Shown piece after piece: positions 17,776 through 26,148 of a DNA stretch of 64,000 nucleotides. A program made the translations under genes and the position numbers. Numbering within the stretch: the stretch's first letter is position 1; each line of letters starts with the position of its first letter. The DNA is from Fredericiella sp963839515 (GTDB lineage: Bacteria > Chloroflexota > Anaerolineae > Caldilineales > Caldilineaceae), in the NCBI GenBank assembly GCA_963839515.1, contig CAWIVN010000020.1, positions 1 through 64,000 on the forward strand. The letters run 5' to 3'. The notes under the pieces are model-generated. The model was not told where the DNA came from. It made no database searches and saw only the letters and a program-made list of their open reading frames with translations.

Positions 17776-17885
17776 CAACTAAATCTTAGCTTGACGACAA
17801 CCTGGCCGTCCCGCCCCCGCACGGGGCATGTCTGGGGCATTTCTTGGGGGAGAAGCTGGGTGATGCAGTGGAGAACGGAGAAACA
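17776..17885 (-). promoter_or_regulatory. Phased G-box element, copy D
   Basis: G-runs start at 17823, 17834, 17846 and 17858 (11, 12, 12), followed by GTGATGCAGTGGAGAACGGA. The gene side has GGGGGCGGGACGG and CGTCAAGCTAAGATTTAG with a -10-like TAAGAT. It lies immediately after the LAL gene and upstream of the DUF1269 gene. Confidence 0.6.
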
Positions 17886-17897
17886 GAGGGTAGATTG

Positions 17898-20702
17898 CTA
17901 CACGGGCGGCAGCAGCCCCAACGCAACTGCCTTGGCGACTGCCGCACGGCGGTCGCCAACTGCCAGTTTACCAAGGAGATTGCTGATATGCTCCTTTACC
18001 GTGTCGGCGGAGATGCCCAGCGTACGTGCGATTTCTTTGTTGGTCAGCCGCTGCGCCAGCAGAGCCAGGATCTCCTGCTCCCTTGGCGTCAGCGCCTCGA
18101 TCAGGCCGCGACGATCAGCCGGCAATACGGCGCCGGACTGAGCCGCTGAGGCGGGATGTTCGCGCAGCAGCGCAGCGACGATCTGAGCAATGAAGGCAGG
18201 TGTGACGTTGCGCCCCGCCAGCAGTTCCAACGGCCGGAGCAGCCGCGGGCCGATGTCCACAAAGACGCGCACCAAACCACCCGGCGCGGCCAGCCGCAGC
18301 GCCTCTGTCAGCACACCCAGTGCCTCTGTGTCGCGCTCGCCCCACCATGCCAGCGCCAATAGCGCCAGCGTCTCGATCAGGAAGCGGGTGTTGTGGATCG
18401 CGGCAAAATAGTCATGCGCCGCCAGCAGCAGTTGGACCGCTTCCTGGCGGGCTGCCGCTGAAGTTTGGGCCAGGAGAATCTTGGGCCGCACTAACTGGGG
18501 CGCAACGAAATCCAAGACCGGCCCCAGTGGGCTGGGAGCGGGGTGCCGCGCCGCCCACTGCGTCGCCGCGCCTAGCTTACCTTGGCGCAGCGCCAGCTCT
18601 ACCTGGAAGATCTCAAGCATGTTGAGGCCAATGTTGTTCGTAGCACGCAAGTAGTCGACGGCAGCGGCCGTGACCGCGCGCGCCTCTGCGCTGTGCCCTT
18701 GCGCCTGATAGGCCAAAGCCAAAGCGCAGCTGGCGCTGGCAAACGTGATCCCATTGACGCTATCAGGCTGCCGGACAATGGGCTCCAATCGCGCGACGGC
18801 GTGGTCAAGTTCGTTCCAATGATAGAAAATGCTGCCAATGAAGTAGTTGGCCCAGGCTTGGGCTTCAGGGAGGTTAGGTTCCTTGGCCAGGGATAGGGCG
18901 CGCCTGGCGGTGCGCAGCAGAGCCGGCAGGTCCGCTGCAACCCACTGGATGAGGCACAGATTCACACCCATTTGCACCTGGTAAGCGGCGAGGTCAGGAA
19001 GGGGCTGCTGCGGGCTATCCTCCAAGATCGAATAGGCCTTGGCCAACTCACCGCGCATCTGGCAGGCAGCAGCCAGAATGAGCAAAGCATGGCTGCGCGC
19101 CATTTGCCAGGCGGGCGGCAGCAGCGCAAGGGCGTCGCCCGCCAGCGTGACGATCGCCTCTGGCGCTGCGCTGAAGTAGAGCCACGCGCAGCGGAGCACG
19201 GCGACCTCAGCCCCCAGCCGCGCCAGGGTAACCTCCGTTTCTACTGTCTGCGCCGACGCCCGTTCTCGCGCCAGCAAGGCATCGAGCTTTTGCAGCAGCA
19301 CTAAGATGACCGCTCCCCAATTGACTGGCAATCCAACCCCGGAATGAACTGTCTCCGCTGCAAACGCAGCCTCGCCTTTCGTACCTTGCCTCTGACTGAG
19401 CATGAGCCAGGCTTCTGTGAGCAACAAATCAAGATGCTGATCGATGGTGGCGCGATCAAAAAGACAGAGCCAACGGTAGAGCGTGCGCCACTCCTCACGG
19501 TTCATCAACTCGTGCCGTTGTTGCGCAATCAAGTGCACTGCAGCCTGCATATCGCCTGCCGCAATGGCGTGCGTCAATGCCTCTTCTGCGTACCCCGCAC
19601 CTGCCAGCCAGGCACTGGCCCTGGCATGCAGCGCGGCAATTTCCACCGGCGTCAGCACCTGGACCAGATGCTGCTGCAGCAACCGCTGAAACAGTGGATG
19701 ATAGCGATACCAGCGCGCCTCAGCGTCCAACGCAAACAGGAAGAGATTGTTCTTCTCCAGCAAATGCAAGTGCTCGCTTGCACTCACAATTGCACTATCC
19801 TCGGCACCCTCGCCAGTGCCCAGTACAGCCGCGCAGAGCGAGGCGCACAGTCGATCCAGAATCGATGTTTTGACCAGAAACGCCTGCAATGCAGGCTGCT
19901 GCTGCTGCAACAACTCGCCGGCAAGGTAGTCTGTGACCTGGCGATCATCGGCGTCGACGCGGGACGCAGCAGCGGCCGGGTCTTGCTGGCCGCGCAGGTA
20001 AATGGCCGCCAGGTGGAGACCAGCGATCCATCCTTCGGTTTTTGCTGCCAAAACTGCGGCCGTTGCATCGCTAACGGGAACGTCCAAGACGCGGCGCAGA
20101 AATTCCGCCGTCTCCACAGTTATAAAGCGCAAAGCCTCTGCACCCACCTCTGTCGCCAGCCCGCGCGCACGCAAGGCGGCGATGGGCAGCGGCGGTTCCT
20201 TGCGCGCCGCCAACACCAGGTGGAGCGCAAGGGGCGGATGGAGCAACAACTCGCGCACGATGGCGTGGACGGCCTCCCCTTGCAGCAGGTGATAGTCGTC
20301 AAGTACCATCACAAACGGCTGCTCGATGCCATCCAGATCATTGATCAACGCGCGGGCCAGCAGATTGGGCGGTATTGGGGCGCGGGCGTTGACCATGGCC
20401 AGGATTTCTCTGCCGGCACCCGGGGCCGGCACCTGCAGTGCAGCCAGCAAGTAGGTGAGAAAAACGGCCGGGTCGCTGTCGCCCTCGTCCAGCGTCAGCC
20501 AGCCATAGGGCACGGTCGTGGCCTCCAGCCAGGAGCTTACCAGGGTAGTCTTGCCGAAACCGGCGGGAGCAACGACCAGCGTCAGCGGGTGCTGCTCCGC
20601 TAACAGGGTAAACAGGCGAGGTCGGGCGATAGTCCCTGCTGCCGGATGCGGCCGCTGCAGTTTGGTCCGGATTACGGTTATCTTGCCCAATTCAGGCGCC
20701 AT
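17898..20702 (-). CDS. LAL-type (MalT-like) LuxR transcriptional regulator 1
   Basis: 934 aa. An N-terminal P-loop ATPase has APAGFGKT (Walker A, residues 45-52), followed by an HTS-type helical middle and a C-terminal LuxR HTH (LTPREQEILALLAQRLTNKE, then IARTLGISADTVKEH, residues about 870-934). MalT-family proteins bind an inducer through the ATPase and TPR parts, then activate promoters. The start at ATG 20702 is 24 nt after the stop of the second LAL gene, implying an operon. No strong RBS is seen there. It is a plausible activator of the neighbouring G-box promoters. Confidence 0.92.
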   Translation of the reverse strand: MAPELGKITVIRTKLQRPHPAAGTIARPRLFTLLAEQHPLTLVVAPAGFGKTTLVSSWLEATTVPYGWLTLDEGDSDPAVFLTYLLAALQVPAPGAGREILAMVNARAPIPPNLLARALINDLDGIEQPFVMVLDDYHLLQGEAVHAIVRELLLHPPLALHLVLAARKEPPLPIAALRARGLATEVGAEALRFITVETAEFLRRVLDVPVSDATAAVLAAKTEGWIAGLHLAAIYLRGQQDPAAAASRVDADDRQVTDYLAGELLQQQQPALQAFLVKTSILDRLCASLCAAVLGTGEGAEDSAIVSASEHLHLLEKNNLFLFALDAEARWYRYHPLFQRLLQQHLVQVLTPVEIAALHARASAWLAGAGYAEEALTHAIAAGDMQAAVHLIAQQRHELMNREEWRTLYRWLCLFDRATIDQHLDLLLTEAWLMLSQRQGTKGEAAFAAETVHSGVGLPVNWGAVILVLLQKLDALLARERASAQTVETEVTLARLGAEVAVLRCAWLYFSAAPEAIVTLAGDALALLPPAWQMARSHALLILAAACQMRGELAKAYSILEDSPQQPLPDLAAYQVQMGVNLCLIQWVAADLPALLRTARRALSLAKEPNLPEAQAWANYFIGSIFYHWNELDHAVARLEPIVRQPDSVNGITFASASCALALAYQAQGHSAEARAVTAAAVDYLRATNNIGLNMLEIFQVELALRQGKLGAATQWAARHPAPSPLGPVLDFVAPQLVRPKILLAQTSAAARQEAVQLLLAAHDYFAAIHNTRFLIETLALLALAWWGERDTEALGVLTEALRLAAPGGLVRVFVDIGPRLLRPLELLAGRNVTPAFIAQIVAALLREHPASAAQSGAVLPADRRGLIEALTPREQEILALLAQRLTNKEIARTLGISADTVKEHISNLLGKLAVGDRRAAVAKAVALGLLPPV

Positions 20703-20726
20703 GGCAAGTCAGGTGGCGTGTGAGCC

Positions 20727-23504
20727 TCACAGTTCGCTTTTGTCGGCATGCGCGCCGTTGAGCCGCCCTGCGACGGCCGAGGCTTCGCGCCGGTTGGTGA
20801 TTTGTAGCTTGCGAAAGATGTTGGCCGTATGGCGTTTCACCGTTTGCGGTGAGATGCTCAGCGCGGCGGCAATCTCTTGATTGGTCTGGCGCCGCCCGAG
20901 CAAGCGCAGCACGTCTTGTTCTCGGAACGTGAGCAAGGTTGCGAAACCGGCCTCACTGTAGCCCCCCGCGCCTGACGCCGTTGTAGCGGCGGGTGCGTCA
21001 GGCCCCGCGGGGTGCGGTGAGAATAGCGGTTGTGATGTGGCAGGATCGATAGCAGCACGAATGGCGGCGACCAACAGCGGCGCTACACCCTGTGCTGCCA
21101 CTTGCGCCAGCAGGCCGTCGAGCTGCCCGCCCAAATCGGCGAAGATGCGAATGTAGCCACCCGGCGCGGCCAGCCGGATCGCCTGCGCCAACGTCGCAAC
21201 CGCCGCGGCTTGCTCGCCGCGTGCCTGCCAGGCCAAGGCTTTGAGGGCGAGCGCCTCCATCAGAAAGCGGACATTGTGGGTGGATGCCAAAAACTGCTCG
21301 AGCCGGTCGAGCAGGTCAAACGCCATCTGCAAGCCTGCGGCCGTATACTGGCACAAGTACAACTTGACCAGCGTCATGTACGGTGAGTAGAAGAAAGGCG
21401 TTGGGAGCAGGGGCGTGTTCGCCAGTTCCAAGGCCAGAAAGCTGGCGTCATCCGGGCGGCCCTGGCGCAAGGCAAGTTCCGCCTCAAATGCCCGCACCAA
21501 CGCCGCCAGCTGGGCCTGGCCCGTTTCGTTGCAGTGGGCTAGCGCGAGGGTCACCACCGTGTTGGCATCGGCGGCGCGTTGTTGCGCCTGATAGGTGGCT
21601 GCCAGGAGAAAGGCGCTTTGAACAAAGATATGTGGGGTAGCGTGATAGCGCCGGGGCAGCACCTCTGCCAGTGCCTGTTCCGCGCCGGCCAGGTTGTCTT
21701 GGTAGTAATGGATGGTGGCAAGGTAGTAATAAGCTCCGACTGTGTGCGCGTCCCAGGGCAGGTTCCGGACCAGAGCAAGCGAACGATTGATATTGTCGGC
21801 CAGCGCCGGCAGGTCACCTGCAATCGCCTGCACAGGCGCCCTGGCGAGCCAAAACGACCGCAGGCAGATGGGCCCCTGGGTAGATGCCGCTGCGAGGTGG
21901 TCTTCATGCAGCGCATACGCTCCAGGCAGATCGCCGTTCGCCTGGTAGGCGCCGCAGAGGTACATGAGTGCCACGTTGCGGATGGCGCATAGTTCAACCG
22001 GCGTCAACGCCAGCCCGCGCACGCCGTGGCGCACGACCGCGGCCATATCTCCTTGCCAATAGCTGAGGAAGGTGCACAAGAGCTCGACTTCGCCTTCCAA
22101 CTGCTGCACTGTATCTGGCGCGCGGCCAGTAAGGACAGAATCGTCTCGCTGCGCCGCCAAGACTGCTGCCGCCTGCATCGTAAGGGCCTGCGCCCGCGGG
22201 AGTTGATGCTGGCTGCGGGCCGCCCACGCCTGTGTGACCAGCAGTTCAGGCTCGCGTACAACGATCTCTTTGGGGAAGAGGCGTGCCCAGCGTTCCAGCC
22301 GCCACCATTCTTCTTGATTCATCACCGCAGGCCGCGCCCGTGCGACGATCTGCACAGCGCCGGCCGTATCACCCGCAGCCAGCGCATGGCGAATGGCCTC
22401 TTCCGTCAGGCCCTGTTCGGCGTACCACAAGCTGGCCCGGCGATGCAGCGCGTCGATCTCTGTCGGCGCAAACTCCTGGTGCAGCTGGCGATTCAACAGC
22501 TGCTGGAAAATAGGGTGATATTGATACCACTCCTGCTGCTGGTCGAGGGCAACGGTAAACACGCCATTTGCCGCGAGCCAGCGCAAGGTCGCCTGTGCTT
22601 CGCGCAACGCGATGCCGGCGTCGCTGATGGCCACACACGCCGCGCCGGAGACACGTTCAAGCACAGAGGTTTGCAGCAAGAAAGCCTGTATCGTCGTGGG
22701 CAGCTGGGCGACAACTTCTGTCGCCAGGTAATCCATGGCGTAATGCGTGCCGCCCTTCAGCGCAGCCGGCAAGGAGGCAAGACCCTGCTGCTGGCGAAGA
22801 TAGAGCCGCGCCAGGTGGAGGCCGGCGACCCAACCCTGGGTACCCTGGACGAGCATGCCGATCGTCTCATCCGCAATCGGTTGCGGCGACACCCCGGCCA
22901 TCATCTGCTGCGTTTCCGGTGCGGTAAAGCTCAAGTCGTTGGTTCGGATCTCGACCAGGCTGCCGCGCGCACGGGCAGCGACCAGGGGCAGCGGCGGATC
23001 ACGGCGGGTGGAGATCACCAAGTGTAGCTGCCAGGGGGGGCGCCGCAGCAATTCGGCGACCAAGGCGTGGATCGCAGGCTCGTCGATCACCTGGTAGTCA
23101 TCTAGGACAAGAATAAACTCCTGTTCCACCGCGGCGCAGGCGTTGGCGAACAGCTGTGCTATATATGTCACAGGAGGCAGCGAAGGGGCGGTGAGCTGTT
23201 CCAACACTTCAGCGCCAAAACTCGGAAAAAGCCGGCGCACGGACGCCACGAGATAGGCAAGGAACTGGTGCAAAGTGCTGTCTTCTACGTCCAGGGTCAA
23301 CCACGTGTTGGGTATCGGGCAGCTTTGCAGCCAGGTACAGAGCAGGGTGGTTTTGCCATACCCAGTCGGGGCAATGACCAGTGTCAAGGGCGCCAGCTGG
23401 TCCAGCCGCTTGAACAAGCGCGGCCGTACAACCGCGTCCGCCGTGATTGGTGGACGGTGCAGCTTGGTGAGGACAAACGAATGGAACGTGGTGTTAGCTG
23501 GCAT
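20727..23504 (-). CDS. LAL-type (MalT-like) LuxR transcriptional regulator 2
   Basis: 925 aa from ATG 23504, which is preceded by GGGGAGGAG at the right distance; a longer frame to 23669 lacks one. Walker A is APTGYGKT (residues 45-52). The middle TPR-like part is Ala/Leu-rich, and the C-terminal HTH reads LTFREQDVLRLLGRRQTNQE, IAAALSISPQTVKRH. Same family and architecture as the neighbour at 17898, so the pair arose by duplication. The short distance suggests cotranscription. The inducer is unknown. Confidence 0.92.
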   Translation of the reverse strand: MPANTTFHSFVLTKLHRPPITADAVVRPRLFKRLDQLAPLTLVIAPTGYGKTTLLCTWLQSCPIPNTWLTLDVEDSTLHQFLAYLVASVRRLFPSFGAEVLEQLTAPSLPPVTYIAQLFANACAAVEQEFILVLDDYQVIDEPAIHALVAELLRRPPWQLHLVISTRRDPPLPLVAARARGSLVEIRTNDLSFTAPETQQMMAGVSPQPIADETIGMLVQGTQGWVAGLHLARLYLRQQQGLASLPAALKGGTHYAMDYLATEVVAQLPTTIQAFLLQTSVLERVSGAACVAISDAGIALREAQATLRWLAANGVFTVALDQQQEWYQYHPIFQQLLNRQLHQEFAPTEIDALHRRASLWYAEQGLTEEAIRHALAAGDTAGAVQIVARARPAVMNQEEWWRLERWARLFPKEIVVREPELLVTQAWAARSQHQLPRAQALTMQAAAVLAAQRDDSVLTGRAPDTVQQLEGEVELLCTFLSYWQGDMAAVVRHGVRGLALTPVELCAIRNVALMYLCGAYQANGDLPGAYALHEDHLAAASTQGPICLRSFWLARAPVQAIAGDLPALADNINRSLALVRNLPWDAHTVGAYYYLATIHYYQDNLAGAEQALAEVLPRRYHATPHIFVQSAFLLAATYQAQQRAADANTVVTLALAHCNETGQAQLAALVRAFEAELALRQGRPDDASFLALELANTPLLPTPFFYSPYMTLVKLYLCQYTAAGLQMAFDLLDRLEQFLASTHNVRFLMEALALKALAWQARGEQAAAVATLAQAIRLAAPGGYIRIFADLGGQLDGLLAQVAAQGVAPLLVAAIRAAIDPATSQPLFSPHPAGPDAPAATTASGAGGYSEAGFATLLTFREQDVLRLLGRRQTNQEIAAALSISPQTVKRHTANIFRKLQITNRREASAVAGRLNGAHADKSEL

Positions 23505-23725
23505 GCTCACTCCTCCCCGGCGGCATGGAAAGGTCGTATATCTATGCGATGTGCCCGGCAAGAATTGTACCATACCTACAACTTCTTGGGGGGAGTCTTT
23601 ATACCACAAGGCCAATATGCTTATGGTAGCGTATTTGGCCTGACGCAGCTTACGGATGCCATCGCACAAGCCGGCCCGTTGGCTTGTACAAGCAGGCGCC
23701 TGCAGTTGATTAGGGAGAACCCAGC

Positions 23726-23983
23726 GTGGGGGAAAAACTCGAACTACTTCGCGGCCGGCCTGCCTACTACCGAATCTATCTCCAAGGGATCCTCAATCCC
23801 GATTGGGCACGGGACTTTATTGATCTGAAGCTGGAGTGTGTACACTCACCCGCAACGCAGGACGTCACCATCCTCAAAGGCGAAGTGGTCGACCAGGCAG
23901 CCTTGATGGGGATCCTGAATATGCTGTATGATTTGGGCCTACCCTTGCTGGGCGTGGATTGCTTTCCCTATATAGAGGAATGA
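23726..23983 (+). CDS. Small protein of unknown function (85 aa)
   Basis: Starts at GTG 23726 behind GGGAGAA. It contains RIYLQGILNPDWARDFIDLK and VTILKGEVVDQAALMGILNM and ends in an acidic tail. The layout resembles small Chloroflexota proteins with the phrase TxLxGxVxDQAALxGLLxxLxxLGLPLLxV, often near transcriptional regulators, but I cannot name a family. No Cys pairs or membrane segments. Overlaps the antisense Tat fragment at its 3' end. Confidence 0.7.
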   Translation: MGEKLELLRGRPAYYRIYLQGILNPDWARDFIDLKLECVHSPATQDVTILKGEVVDQAALMGILNMLYDLGLPLLGVDCFPYIEE

Positions 23984-24157
23984 TACGTGAACACAGACGT
24001 TTTGCTCTTTGCCGCGTAGCAGATCTGGGCAGGCTCTTTCCCTCCAAGGTCCCACCGTGCAGGCGCTCAATCCCGTACCCATAAGGCCAAGCCCACTCCA
24101 AACTAAGAATTGGCGCCGACTTAGGCTCCTGTGCCATGGGCGACTGTTGCTTTTCAT
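23939..24157 (-). pseudogene. Fragment with a Tat lipoprotein signal
   Basis: ATG 24157 follows GAAGGAAAG. It begins MKSNSRPWHRSLSRRQFLVW, then SGLGLMGTGLSAC: a twin-arginine motif, hydrophobic stretch and lipobox. After about 35 residues of plausible mature sequence the frame stops, overlapping the plus-strand gene. A normal Tat-exported protein is hundreds of residues, so this is probably the 5' remnant of a deleted gene. The rest of the 24158-24453 interval shows no clear gene. Confidence 0.5.
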
Positions 24158-24453
24158 GGTCTTTCCTTCTCTGCAATAGGATACGCGCAAGTTACTGCGG
24201 CGCATCCATCATTGTTCTCTAGTCTTCCCTGTCATTTGTCGCTATATAAGCATAATTGCCTACTCATGGCTACGCATTTGCACCCGTCGCTGAACGCGAC
24301 GAATGGCCGATGTATGGGCATCAGATCAACATGTATAGTTTACGTAACCTGTGGCCTGGTGAACACGGCAAGCCTCTTCGCAACGCCGGCATGATTCGGT
24401 ACAGATGTGGCAGTGTTCGTGCATCGTCAGGTTATCTGCAAAGGAAAATTTGA

Positions 24454-24960
24454 ATGAACAATAAGCAGAAACGCCCGACAAAAAGCGTGCGGCCGGGTGA
24501 GGAGCAACGCCGAGTGCCGGCCTGGCCATTCTTTCTAGGGGCAGCCGCCCTCGTCGCCGTAGTGACGATCTTCTTGCTGGTTCAGAGCCGGCAAGCTGCC
24601 ACCTCCTACACGCCTGAGGTGACCGGCCGCCCCAGTATTTCCATCGACCAGGCCATGTTTGATTATGGCGACGTGAAGCTGGGTAAGACGATCAAGACCC
24701 AGTTCCACGTCAAGAATGTGGGCGATACGCAGCTAGTCTTTGCCGGTGAGCCGCGGGTCGAAGTTCTGGAAGGTTGCTGACCACCCCGCGCTGTCGTCGG
24801 TCGGACGGCACTCAACCCGGGCGAAGAAACGGCTGTCGAATTGCAGTTCATGATGCACGCGGGAATGGACGGTCAACATGACTTCCGCGTGCATGTCGTA
24901 ACCAACGATCCGGAGAATCCGGAGCAGGAAGTCGTGATACGGTCGAACTGGGTGCCATAA
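24454..24960 (+). CDS. DUF1573-like membrane-anchored protein with in-frame TGA (candidate selenoprotein)
   Basis: 168 codons if TGA at 24778-24780 (codon 109) is read as Sec; otherwise it ends at 108. AAAGGAAAATTTGA precedes the ATG. An N-terminal anchor (residues about 23-43) is followed by the DUF1573 pattern: FDYGDVKLGKTIKTQFHVKN, VGDTQLVFAGEPRVEVLEGC, then TGA, then PPRAVVGRTALNPGEETAVE, LQFMMHAGMDGQHDFRVHVV, TNDPENPEQE, NWVP and TAA. As I recall homologues, the position after GC is a second Cys, so TGA stands where a Cys is expected. The rest of the domain stays in frame to the TAA. A SECIS-like hairpin follows the TGA. It sits upstream of copper/heme proteins, so a redox or metal role is likely. 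A nonsense mutation is the alternative. Confidence 0.6.
24792..24810 (+). promoter_or_regulatory. SECIS-like hairpin
   Basis: TGTCGTC pairs with GACGGCA (7 bp, one G-U) around the loop GGTCG. The loop starts 18 nt after the TGA. GGU at the loop start matches the bacterial SECIS rule and the second candidate here (51808-51826). Confidence 0.55.
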
Positions 24961-25011
24961 TCGCACGCCCGCCGCCATCAATGGCGAGACCGGCACCCAA
25001 AAAGGAGAAGT

Positions 25012-26148
25012 ATGAGTACCGACGAAGAAACCGAAGTGGTGCCGGAAGGCGAAGATTTTGAAAGCCAAGATGGGCCTGATGTGACGGGCGCCATCGAAAT
25101 CGGTGGTGACCTGCCGGTTGAAGAACATTTCGTTGCTTCCAAACGGGGCAGCGGCTGGGGTCCAACCATTGCCGCACTGGTCATTGCTCTCCTTGCGCTG
25201 GGCAGCGGCCTGAGCGTTGGATATTTGCTGTGGGGTGACGCCATTCACGTTGGCGGTGTGATGCCTGTCGTTCAAGCGAAACCGCTGGACCCGATTGCCG
25301 CACAATCGGATCCAGCGGACTCGCCGGCAGAAGCAGTGCCAGGGGCCAAGCCCACGCAGGGCCCGGCGCTTCCCCCTGCGCAGTATGTGGCCCATCTGCC
25401 GGAGTCGTATACGCTACCCGTGAGCTATGGTAACCTTGGCCCCGAGCTTGTCGAGGCCGGCGCCATTGATTTGCCCGCTTTTCTTGCCATCTACACCGAC
25501 GGCGGCAAACCCCTTCCCGCCGAAGAGCAGGCAATTCTTACGCAAGGCAGCGATGCTCCCATCGTGATCGATCGCACCAACGCCCACTTCCTGCTCAACT
25601 TCTTTTGGGCTGTTGGCCTGGCCAATCGCAACGCAATCTTGTTGGCAGGCTCGATTCAGGACAAGGGGGCGGACACGGTCGACCAGTACGCCTCGACCGG
25701 CGGTTGGACCTTGGCCTCCAAGCCGATCATGGAGATCTTTGCCAGCCTGCCACTGATCAAACTAAACGCAGATCAACAGGAGCGACTGCAAACGGTCGCC
25801 GAGGCTGTCTATCGACCCTGCTGCGGCAACAGCACGGCATTCCCTGACTGCAATCACGGCATGGCCATGCTGGGGATCCTGGAACTCATGGCAGCCGGTG
25901 ACGCCAGCGAAGACCAGATGTTTGAGGCGGCCAAGTACATCAGCGCGTTCTGGTTTCCAAAGGAGATGACCCAGGCTGCCGCCTACTTCAAGTTGACCCA
26001 AGGGCAGGACTTTGCCGCGATCGATCCGCGGCGCATGGTCAGCCGCGAGATCTTCTCGATGTCCGGAGCCCAGTCCGTGCAGCAGTGGCTGGCCAATGGT
26101 GGCCGCTTGGGCCAGCCGGTGGAGGGCGGAGGTTCTTGTGGCGTTTAG
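25012..26148 (+). CDS. PCYCGC-like anchored extracytoplasmic protein
   Basis: 378 aa. An N-terminal cytoplasmic tail rich in Asp/Glu is followed by one membrane segment (residues about 50-75) and an extracytoplasmic domain. The domain carries YRPCCGNSTAFPDCNHGMAM, in which vicinal Cys and a third Cys-Asn-His resemble the PCYCGC/CNHG motif of metal-binding lipoprotein families. It ends GGGSCGV. The motif suggests metal or thiol chemistry. AAGGAGAAGT precedes the ATG, and the stop overlaps the start of the CuA-cytochrome gene by 11 nt, implying translational coupling. No enzyme motif is seen. The role is likely tied to copper or electron transfer. Confidence 0.8.
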   Translation: MSTDEETEVVPEGEDFESQDGPDVTGAIEIGGDLPVEEHFVASKRGSGWGPTIAALVIALLALGSGLSVGYLLWGDAIHVGGVMPVVQAKPLDPIAAQSDPADSPAEAVPGAKPTQGPALPPAQYVAHLPESYTLPVSYGNLGPELVEAGAIDLPAFLAIYTDGGKPLPAEEQAILTQGSDAPIVIDRTNAHFLLNFFWAVGLANRNAILLAGSIQDKGADTVDQYASTGGWTLASKPIMEIFASLPLIKLNADQQERLQTVAEAVYRPCCGNSTAFPDCNHGMAMLGILELMAAGDASEDQMFEAAKYISAFWFPKEMTQAAAYFKLTQGQDFAAIDPRRMVSREIFSMSGAQSVQQWLANGGRLGQPVEGGGSCGV

